Below the pieces are notes generated by a model, which was given only the letters and a program-made list of their open reading frames with translations, was not told where the DNA came from and ran no database searches. A stretch of 6,581 nucleotides of DNA from Flavobacteriales bacterium (GTDB taxonomy: Bacteria > Bacteroidota > Bacteroidia > Flavobacteriales_D > Parvicellaceae), in contig JALTUD010000251.1 in the NCBI GenBank assembly GCA_027047735.1, positions 1 through 6,581 of the forward strand. The letters are read 5' to 3'. Numbering within the stretch: the first letter of the stretch is position 1; every line of letters begins with the position of its first letter. A program made the translations under genes and the position numbers. Below, in pieces: positions 1 through 5,034 of the stretch.

Positions 1-731
1 TTGGTTTAGCAGGTGCATATAACAGCTATGCCGGAGGTGGAGCAAACAACTCGAGCAATTATGCGATTACTTTTGCTTCTACTCCACAATCATTTGCTGT
101 TGCCAATAATGGTGAAAAGGAGTTTACATCGGTTCAAATCACCAATTCCAGTTATGCTGCTCATTCTATGTTGCTTGGCGATAGTTATGCTAAGAAATTT
201 GGTGGTGCAACGGGAGATGATCCGGATTGGTTTTTATTGACCATTGTTGGGTATAACGCTAATAACGACTCGGTTGGAGTTGTTAATTTTTACTTGGCTG
301 ATTATCGTTTTTCTGATAATACTCAAGACTACATCGTAAAAGATTGGCAAAGCGTTGATTTGAGTCCTCTTGGTTCGGTAAATAGAATTGAGTTTAGATT
401 GTCCTCATCAGACGTGGGAAACTGGGGAATGAATACTCCGGCTTATGTTGTAATTGATGAACTTACTCCTGCAAGTTCTACTTCAATTTCTGAAGTTACT
501 TCTATAGATTTTAAGGTTTATCCTAATCCTGCTAGTGATGTACTTACCGTTTATTCTGAAGTTGAAAATGGAACTATCATGATACATAATTTAATTGGGA
601 AGGTGGTTTTAAGCCAAAACATTAACAGCAACATAAATGTATTGAATGTTTCTGAATTACCTAAAGGAGTTTATTTGGTTACTGTATCAAACGGGACTGA
701 ATCGACTACTAAACGATTTATTAAGAAATAG
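1..731 (+). CDS. DUF4465 domain protein with T9SS type A sorting domain (5' truncated)
   Basis: The reading frame is open from base 3, so the start lies outside the window; 242 residues are visible, and the first in-window ATG (168) is internal. Residues 1 to about 155 carry hallmarks I associate with DUF4465: an early SYAGGGANNSSNYA stretch, then AKKFGGATGDDPDWF, FYLADYRFSDN, DYIVKDWQSVDLS and SSSDVGNWGMNTPAY. The last 75 or so residues are a T9SS type A sorting domain, with a VYPNPASD motif (YPNP at about 173-176), a beta-rich body including LPKGVYLVTV, and the basic end KRFIKK. The protein should therefore cross the outer membrane through the type IX system and be released or anchored at the surface. 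Family knowledge: some gut Bacteroides DUF4465 proteins (BtuH) have been reported to bind corrinoids. Whether this one does cannot be told from the sequence. It is convergent with the next gene and ends in a strong terminator. Confidence 0.9.
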   Translation, partial: GLAGAYNSYAGGGANNSSNYAITFASTPQSFAVANNGEKEFTSVQITNSSYAAHSMLLGDSYAKKFGGATGDDPDWFLLTIVGYNANNDSVGVVNFYLADYRFSDNTQDYIVKDWQSVDLSPLGSVNRIEFRLSSSDVGNWGMNTPAYVVIDELTPASSTSISEVTSIDFKVYPNPASDVLTVYSEVENGTIMIHNLIGKVVLSQNINSNINVLNVSELPKGVYLVTVSNGTESTTKRFIKK

Positions 732-752
732 TGTTTTTTAAAGTTCATTCAT

Positions 753-789
753 AAAAAAGACCTTTCGATGTATCGAAAGGTCTTTTTTT
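753..789 (+). terminator. Rho-independent terminator of the DUF4465 gene
   Basis: A perfect inverted repeat: CCTTTCGA (761-768), loop TGTA (769-772), TCGAAAGG (773-780). It is extended by AAAAAAGA (753-760) pairing with TCTTTTTT (781-788). It starts 22 bases after the stop codon at 731 and ends in a T run. Because the stem is flanked by A and T runs, it could also work on the minus strand, although the nearest minus-strand gene has its own terminator. Confidence 0.9.
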
Positions 790-850
790 GTTTATATTTT
801 TCTGTATGTTCTTATAATAGCATTTAAACATTGAAATGGTATTACTTGAT

Positions 851-1197
851 TTCATTTCCAAAAAACTAAAATTTGCTTTGTTTGCACTTATTTAATTCCG
901 CATTAGGGATCGTATTCCTAACACGGAACATCTGAGCACAATAAAACGTTTTTATTTTCCTTATACTTCTTCAAAATTCTTTTCCATAGCTGGGGCTATG
1001 CAAAAGAATTTTTCATCGTCTAAAAACTAAACTCCGTTTTCTTTGCACTCACCTGTTCCGCATTAGGGATAGAAGCGGCATCCTTTTGCCCTCCCTCCTT
1101 TTGGAGGGCAAAAGATATAGCGGATAGCCCGACCCTTAAAGAAAAAAAAAGCGTTCCCTGCAAGGGTATGCTTTTTTTTCTTTAAGGGGAATGCCCA
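851..1197 (-). repeat. Structured intergenic repeat, copy A (inverted copy of 3962-4330)
   Basis: Read on the minus strand from GGGCATTCCCC, it forms five hairpins in the same order as copy B. H1: CCCTTAAAG (1133-1141) pairs with CTTTAAGGG (1180-1188), with A/T runs and GC/GC inside; loop 1153-1169. H2: 1083-1094 pairs with 1103-1114 (CTTTTGCCCTCC and complement). H3: CCGC (1058-1061) pairs with GCGG (1075-1078) around the loop ATTAGGGATAGAA. H4: 973-1012. H5: 896-928, mostly paired, with loop CGT. The most conserved part, 934-1024, matches 4149-4239 at 86 of 91 bases by my count. H3 and H5 belong to a duplicated sub-unit, about 851-912 and 1012-1073, with consensus TTTCAT..TC.AAAAACTAAA and TTCCGCATTAGGGAT. 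There is no open frame of note and no transposase. I recall similar GGGCGTTCCCC / GGGTCGGGC intergenic repeats from flavobacterial genomes but know no established name. Boundaries are approximate. Confidence 0.85.
973..1012 (-). other. Core palindromic hairpin H4 of repeat copy A
   Basis: AAAATTCTTTT (973-983) and CCATAGC form one arm, TGGG the loop (991-994), and GCTATG plus AAAAGAATTTT (1002-1012) the other arm. Only 984/1001 is a C-C mismatch, giving a 17-pair stem. The pair C979-G1006 is A-T in copy B, a compensatory change. No T run follows outside the stem that would make it an ordinary terminator. Confidence 0.8.
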
Positions 1198-1218
1198 AAA
1201 CACAATTTTACAAGTCAT

Positions 1219-1254
1219 AAAAAAACTCCTATGCTTTCACATAAGAGTTTTTTT
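1219..1254 (-). terminator. Rho-independent terminator of the lipoprotein/DUF4412 operon
   Basis: Inverted repeat AAAAAAACTC (1219-1228) with GAGTTTTTTT (1245-1254), continued after one mismatch (1229/1244) by TATG/CATA and closed by loop CTTTCA (1234-1239). It lies 16 bases beyond the minus-strand stop codon at 1271-1273 and reads into a run of T on that strand. The A/T symmetry allows activity in both directions. Confidence 0.85.
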
Positions 1255-1270
1255 AAAAATATTCTAAAAT

Positions 1271-1927
1271 TTATTTTCCTCCTGTCATCATTTGTTTAAA
1301 TTCTTCCATCGTCATAACTTTATAGCCTTCCGGAATATCGAATTCACCTTTTGCTACTTTCGCTTTTTCAATGGTTTTTGCTGTCATCGTGATAACCATC
1401 GTCCCTTGGTTTAAAACATACTCTAAAGGAAACCCTTTTAACCCTTTTAATTTAGTATTAGCTTGTGCAGGAATTTCTTCGGTATAATAAACATCCGTTT
1501 CTATTTCTTCTCCATTTTTATCTTTAGTTATCATTACTGCATGCTTACATTTATATCCAGCTACTTTTTTAGTTTTAGAATCATACCTAAATTCAGGCTT
1601 TGGTCTTTTATCTTGTTTTTCTTTTTCTTCAGCAGGAATTTTAATCGCTGATTTTTGACCTGCCATATCAACTAATAAAATGCTTTCATCCTTTTTAGTA
1701 TCAGTAATTACAATCTGCTCTCCCATCATTGTTTTTTGGATAATTTTTACATTATCTTTTCCGATAATCATATCCATTGAGGGGGGCAACATTGCTCTTT
1801 GAGCTTCCATTGCTTCCGGCAATTCATAATCTAATTCATATACTATTTTCCCTTCAAATTGTGCTATTGCACCACTTACAAACGTTACTACTAACAACAT
1901 TAACGCTACTACTTTTGTTTTCATCAT
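1271..1927 (-). CDS. Secreted DUF4412 domain-containing protein
   Basis: A 218-residue protein with a standard signal peptide: MMKTK, a hydrophobic stretch, then a probable cleavage after GAIA (residue 22), leaving QFEGKIVYELDYE. The mature part resembles DUF4412 proteins of Bacteroidota: GKIVYEL near residue 26, a short central beta-rich region, AGYKCKHAVM (123-132) with the single mature cysteine C127, then LKGFPLEYVL (163-172), TMVITMTAK and the closing FDIPEGYKVMTMEEF (196-210). It probably folds as a periplasmic beta-sheet protein; its molecular function is not known to me. The gene follows the lipoprotein gene at 24 bases in the same direction, so the two are probably co-transcribed, and the terminator at 1219-1254 follows. 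No Shine-Dalgarno sequence is seen, as usual in this phylum. The start could be either of the two adjacent ATG codons. Confidence 0.88.
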   Translation of the reverse strand: MMKTKVVALMLLVVTFVSGAIAQFEGKIVYELDYELPEAMEAQRAMLPPSMDMIIGKDNVKIIQKTMMGEQIVITDTKKDESILLVDMAGQKSAIKIPAEEKEKQDKRPKPEFRYDSKTKKVAGYKCKHAVMITKDKNGEEIETDVYYTEEIPAQANTKLKGLKGFPLEYVLNQGTMVITMTAKTIEKAKVAKGEFDIPEGYKVMTMEEFKQMMTGGK

Positions 1928-1951
1928 GATTTGTTGATTTTTATTTATTTT

Positions 1952-2653
1952 TTATAAAGCTTTTGATATTTCTTCCAGCTCAAACAAGATTCGTTCCAAA
2001 GATACTTTTTTATAATTTGGCGGCACCATAAATACGCTATCGCTAACAATTGTATCCTTTACTTCCGTTGCTCTAAATCGCATCTGCAAACCAAATTGAT
2101 TGATTTCATAGCCTAACAAAACTCCCTCTAACTCGTCAAAGGGATTACACCAATTGCTGTTTTTTATGTCAATGTCTTTGCATTCGTATATATCACCATC
2201 GTAACCATCTTCCAAATTATCGAAAACCCCCATGTACTTATGACAAAGGAATCCGGCTAAGGAATCGGTTGTTTTTAAATCTACAATATCCGGAACAGGG
2301 TTGATTGAAATCATAGAGTCTTTTAGAGCAGCGTCCAACTCAGCATAGTAATATTTCTTACCGAAGTGCATCATAAACAGCAAAGAACTGTCTTCACAAA
2401 AGGAAACTAGAGATGTACCAAACATTGCACTTTCAATAGAGTTTTTATACACATTATTTTTGAACTCCATAGTTAGCTTTTTAGGCATCATCCCTTGCAT
2501 AAAGCTATCTTTCAGGTAAGGATAAGTTAGATCATAAGTTATTATTCCTTCGGAAATCTTATCACTATCCGAACCTTTACAGCCGGACACAAAGAAAACC
2601 AACACTAATAAAAAGTGGGGTAAAAATGTATTTATGTGTAATAATCTTCTCAT
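1952..2653 (-). CDS. Lipoprotein, DUF4412-like, first gene of a two-gene operon
   Basis: A 233-residue protein with a lipoprotein signal peptide: MRRLLHINTF, a hydrophobic core, and the lipobox VSGC with the lipidated cysteine at residue 25. The mature region follows the same order of motifs as the DUF4412 protein encoded next: EGIITYDLTY (35-44) against EGKIVYELDY, LAGFLCHKY (132-140) against VAGYKCKHA, LEGVLLGYEI (175-184) against LKGFPLEYVL, and FMVPPNYKKVSLERI (208-222) against FDIPEGYKVMTMEEF. I therefore infer that the two are paralogues, one membrane-anchored and one soluble. Extra cysteines at 86, 158 and 169, in addition to the shared one at 137, could form disulfides. Function is unknown. 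A promoter-like TATATTTG lies about 30 bases upstream of the ATG. Confidence 0.85.
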   Translation of the reverse strand: MRRLLHINTFLPHFLLVLVFFVSGCKGSDSDKISEGIITYDLTYPYLKDSFMQGMMPKKLTMEFKNNVYKNSIESAMFGTSLVSFCEDSSLLFMMHFGKKYYYAELDAALKDSMISINPVPDIVDLKTTDSLAGFLCHKYMGVFDNLEDGYDGDIYECKDIDIKNSNWCNPFDELEGVLLGYEINQFGLQMRFRATEVKDTIVSDSVFMVPPNYKKVSLERILFELEEISKAL

Positions 2654-2683
2654 TTATAACATAGCCTTACAAGACTGAACGGA

Positions 2684-2691
2684 CAAATATA
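2684..2691 (-). promoter_or_regulatory. Putative Bacteroidota -7 element for the lipoprotein/DUF4412 operon
   Basis: On the minus strand this reads TATATTTG, an exact match to the TAnnTTTG consensus, ending 30 bases before the ATG at 2653. A weak TTTC (2710-2713) stands 18 bases upstream, where a -33 TTTG would be expected. The implied leader is about 20-25 bases. In AT-rich DNA this motif arises by chance fairly often; its position is the main support. Confidence 0.5.
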
Positions 2692-2802
2692 ATATTTTTT
2701 ATCTTTAAGGAAAGTCTTACGAAGATTTTTATTTTCTGACTAAGATTAATGATGAATGGAGTGTTTTTGATGATGAAAGTAAATCATATCAACAATAAAC
2801 CA

Positions 2803-2817
2803 TAACGACAATCGTTA
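2803..2817 (-). other. Small inverted repeat over the glycosyltransferase stop codon
   Basis: TAACGA (2803-2808), loop CAA, TCGTTA (2812-2817) forms a perfect 6-pair stem that includes the TAA stop codon of the glycosyltransferase gene. No T run follows on the minus strand, so it is at best a weak terminator. The rest of the 161-base gap 2654-2814 shows only the promoter-like site of the lipoprotein gene. Confidence 0.3.
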
Positions 2818-3897
2818 CTCTTGTCTTATATTAGATTTTTGATAAACAAACTCCATTAAGGTTTCAGACCATTTTTCGGGCGAGTTACGTTTTGACAGCT
2901 TATGGCTTTCATCTCCCATTGTTCTAATTTCATCAGAAGACATTTCCATAAAACGTAATAGAGCCTTTTTAATCGAGTCTTTACTTTTTGCTTCTATCTC
3001 AAAACCATTTACACCTTCAACAAGAAAATCTTCTTTAGCCCCGACTTCACTACTTAAAACAAGGGGCATACCGGAAGCTGCCATTTCATGAACAACTACC
3101 CCCCAAGGCTCAACATGACTAGGCATAACAAAAATACCGTTAGGACGAATAACATTGTTAAAATCATTAGGCTGAACAAACCCTAAATGCTTTATTTTAG
3201 GATGTATAGTTCGATTCTCAAATTCATCTCCTGTGCCAATACAAATCAGTTCCCAATCATTATCCAATTCATCCTGCAATTCAATAAAAGCCTCCCACAA
3301 TTCATAAATCCCCTTCAATCTCAAATAACGTCCAACAAAAAGAAAATAAAAAGAATTGGAGGTTCCTAGTTTATTTTTTTGATACAATTCATTAAACACA
3401 GATAAATCAGCTGAATAAATACCTGTTTTAATCCTTTCGTTTTTAAACCCTAGTTTGAGTGCCATTTTCTTTTGAGCTTGCCCTGCGACAAAAGCATAAT
3501 CAAATATTTTTGATAAGTAAAATTTACCATAAGGAATAGCCAACCATTGTTTTAAATTACCTTTCCATTTATTATCAAAACCTAGCACTGTCGGCACTCC
3601 TTTATTATGGAAGAAAGAAGCCGCATTCAAGTATTTTGTAATATTCCAGCCCCCAACGAATAAAAGCTCAGGAGAAAAACCTTCTATCAGAGATATTAAT
3701 GTTTCTTTATCGTATTGATTTTCATCATACAAATGAATGTAAGAGTTAGTCTTCAAAACAAAAGGAGCTTCACTTTTAAGAGGCTTATGAATAAGATGTA
3801 CATGATAATGATACATCTCAGAAAACGTCCGTAAACAACTCATAAGATACCCGGAAGGTTCTAAAAAACAAAAAACAATAGAAGATTCCTTTTTCAT
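2815..3897 (-). CDS. GT4-type (GT-B fold) glycosyltransferase
   Basis: A 360-residue protein with no signal peptide or membrane segment, the usual length for a family 4 glycosyltransferase. The N-terminal half (1 to about 180) would be the acceptor-binding Rossmann domain and is poorly conserved; FVGGWNITKYL (80-90) and VLGFDNKWKG (104-113) fit such a domain. The C-terminal half has the donor-site motifs: FLFVGRYLRLKG (186-196, GR and KG being the phosphate/sugar-nucleotide contacts) and the EX7E motif from E263 to E271 in EPWGVVVHE, followed by AASGMPLVLSSEVGAKEDFL and GVNGFEI. It should transfer a sugar from a nucleotide donor with retention of configuration, at the cytoplasmic face, in surface polysaccharide or glycan synthesis. 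Donor and acceptor cannot be predicted. It stands alone rather than in a polysaccharide cluster, with repeat copy B upstream and its own promoter-like site. Confidence 0.88.
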   Translation of the reverse strand: MKKESSIVFCFLEPSGYLMSCLRTFSEMYHYHVHLIHKPLKSEAPFVLKTNSYIHLYDENQYDKETLISLIEGFSPELLFVGGWNITKYLNAASFFHNKGVPTVLGFDNKWKGNLKQWLAIPYGKFYLSKIFDYAFVAGQAQKKMALKLGFKNERIKTGIYSADLSVFNELYQKNKLGTSNSFYFLFVGRYLRLKGIYELWEAFIELQDELDNDWELICIGTGDEFENRTIHPKIKHLGFVQPNDFNNVIRPNGIFVMPSHVEPWGVVVHEMAASGMPLVLSSEVGAKEDFLVEGVNGFEIEAKSKDSIKKALLRFMEMSSDEIRTMGDESHKLSKRNSPEKWSETLMEFVYQKSNIRQE

Positions 3898-3907
3898 CTT
3901 TTTTTCT

Positions 3908-3915
3908 CAAAGGTA
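3908..3915 (-). promoter_or_regulatory. Putative -7 element close to the glycosyltransferase start
   Basis: Reads TACCTTTG on the minus strand, an exact TAnnTTTG match, but only 10 bases separate it from the ATG at 3897. With the usual few-base distance to the first transcribed base, the leader would be only about 3-6 bases. A weak TTTC at 3933-3936 stands 17 bases upstream. It could be a near-leaderless promoter or a chance match. Confidence 0.4.
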
Positions 3916-3961
3916 AAAATATTTAAACAGCTGAAAGAACCTAGTTTTAAAAAATAATGAT

Positions 3962-4330
3962 TTGGGCGTTCCCCTTATTTCAAAAACAACATACCGCATT
4001 CGCTCAACGTTGTTTTTGAAATAAGGGTCGGGCTTTCACTACTCACTCTTTTGTGTTGCATAAGTGCAACAACACAAAAGGAGTTCAAACACACCGTTCT
4101 ATCCCTAACGTGTGTAAAAGGAGTGCTAAGAAAATGAGTTTTAGTTTCTTTAGACGATGAAAAATTATTTTGCATAGCCCCAGCTATGGAAAATAATTTT
4201 GAAGAAGGATAAGGAAAATAAAAACATTTTATGGTGCTCATTTTATACAGGTTAGGGATACCAATCCCTAACGTGGATGAAATTGGAAGAAAGAAAGTGA
4301 ATTTTAGTTTTCTTAGACGATGAAAAATTC
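3962..4330 (+). repeat. Structured intergenic repeat, copy B (inverted copy of 851-1197)
   Basis: Read on the plus strand from GGGCGTTCCCC (3964). H1: 3972-3990 pairs with 4009-4027, 19 pairs without mismatch, loop ATACCGCATTCGCTCAAC. Then the conserved GGGTCGGGCT. H2: CTTTTGTGTTG (4048-4058) pairs with CAACACAAAAG (4070-4080). H3: ACACAC (4089-4094) pairs with GTGTGT (4110-4115) around the loop complementary to TTAGGGATAGAA. H4: 4161-4200. H5: GTTAGGGAT (4251-4259), loop ACCA, ATCCCTAAC (4264-4272). The duplicated sub-unit lies at about 4100-4160 and 4264-4330; both halves carry the GTCTAA / ACTAAAA and GTTAGGGAT motifs in reverse complement. It fills most of the 479-base gap between the glycosyltransferase start and the stop of the next gene; bases 4331-4376 show nothing further. 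Boundaries are approximate. Confidence 0.85.
4161..4200 (+). other. Core palindromic hairpin H4 of repeat copy B
   Basis: AAAATTATTTT (4161-4171), one mismatch (4172/4189), CATAGC (4173-4178), loop CCCA, GCTATG (4183-4188) and AAAATAATTTT (4190-4200). It is the same 17-pair stem as in copy A, with the compensated pair A4167-T4194 replacing a C-G pair there. Confidence 0.8.
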
Positions 4331-4376
4331 TCTAACACTAGCCAACAACATTCCAAATATTAACAGTAAAAACACG

Positions 4377-4994
4377 CTATCCTTTAAGCTGATTATACAA
4401 CAAAACAAAATCAATTTTTGCTCTAATGATAAAAATAGGAGCAGAAAACTTTTCCAAAATACGTTTCCTATTTCTAAAAATCGCCCGGTACCCTCCTCCA
4501 ACACCTAATATAAAATAATTTAAAAAACGGTGTTCGCTAATAATAGTCGGAGCAAACATTACACCGTAAGAATTAAAATCATTTATGTCAGTAATTTTAT
4601 TTTTATACGCTGTACGAACACCTCCAAAGTCAACATTATAGACTAAAGACCACGCATTATTTTGATGAAAAACATAATCCGCAAAAATCATCATTGCCCC
4701 ATAATGAAGTTCATAATTTTCATTATTAATACTTCCGGAAGGATTATCAAAAACAAAACTGTGTTTAATCCATGAATACCCTATACCCAATTTGAAAACA
4801 CGATTGTAATTCAGCCCCACTTTTATTCCTCTCATACTAACCAATTGGTTGCTGACAAATGAGAATTTTGAATCTACTTTGAACAAAAATTGAGGCGAAG
4901 TACGCAAACTGTATGTAATCGTGTCAAAATGAATATTTTGGGCGGAAACAATACGTATAGAAAAAATAAATAGTATAAACGCAAAAAAGCCCAT
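4377..4994 (-). CDS. Exported protein, probable small outer-membrane beta-barrel
   Basis: A 205-residue protein starting at the ATG at 4994-4992. The frame is open upstream into the cytochrome oxidase gene, but the protein sense there is that gene's shadow, and only this ATG gives a signal peptide (MGFFAFILFIFSIRIVSAQ, probable cleavage after residue 18). The signal is unusual in having no basic n-region. The mature part has alternating hydrophobic stretches rich in G, Y and F, such as GIKVGLNYNRVFKLGIGYSW, ELHYGAMMIFADYVF, NYFILGVGGGYRAIF and a final KIDFVLLYNQL, as expected for 8- to 10-stranded porin-like barrels. I do not recognise a specific family. It follows the oxidase gene by 40 bases, and its start codon is in the 3' arm of the terminator hairpin 4983-5016, so expression may depend on read-through. 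Confidence 0.7.
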   Translation of the reverse strand: MGFFAFILFIFSIRIVSAQNIHFDTITYSLRTSPQFLFKVDSKFSFVSNQLVSMRGIKVGLNYNRVFKLGIGYSWIKHSFVFDNPSGSINNENYELHYGAMMIFADYVFHQNNAWSLVYNVDFGGVRTAYKNKITDINDFNSYGVMFAPTIISEHRFLNYFILGVGGGYRAIFRNRKRILEKFSAPIFIIRAKIDFVLLYNQLKG

Positions 4995-5016
4995 CTTAAA
5001 AAAAGATGGACTTTTT
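4983..5016 (-). terminator. Rho-independent terminator after cytochrome oxidase subunit I, overlapping the next start codon
   Basis: On the minus strand, AAAAAGTCCATCTT (5016-5003) pairs with AAGATGGGCTTTTT (4997-4984) in a 14-pair stem with one G-U pair, loop TTTTT (5002-4998), ending in a run of six T. It begins 18 bases after the TAA of the oxidase gene. The ATG of the downstream gene (4994-4992) is within the 3' arm. Confidence 0.75.
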
Positions 5017-5034
5017 AATGTGTATTTATGAGTA

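Noticed and set aside
851..1197. CRISPR array or tRNA/rRNA fragment
   Set aside because: The repeats are hairpin modules of unequal length without regular spacers, and no cloverleaf or rRNA motif is seen.
1463..1651. Plus-strand open frame opposite the DUF4412 gene
   Set aside because: A phenylalanine-rich shadow of the lysine- and glutamate-rich minus-strand gene.
4155..4178. Possible micro-peptide MKNYFA (copy B) or MKNSFA (copy A) starting at the conserved GACGATGAAAAATT
   Set aside because: Only six codons, within the palindrome; the conservation follows from hairpin pairing and there is no ribosome-binding evidence.
3975..4241. 88-codon minus-strand open frame inside repeat B, with IKCFYFPYPSSKLFSIAGAMQ
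   Set aside because: The same frame exists in copy A but ends at a TAA (1028-1030). In the compared stretch most differences between copies change the amino acid, and the changes are explained by base pairing instead. It is the reading of a structured repeat, not a gene.
851..4330. Composite transposon bounded by the two inverted repeats
   Set aside because: No transposase, no target-site duplication, and the enclosed genes look like ordinary chromosomal genes with similar base composition.
4319..4508. Plus- and minus-strand open frames over the repeat B edge and the end of the outer-membrane gene
   Set aside because: They lie antisense to, or out of frame with, a better supported gene, have low-complexity AT-rich content and no recognisable start context.
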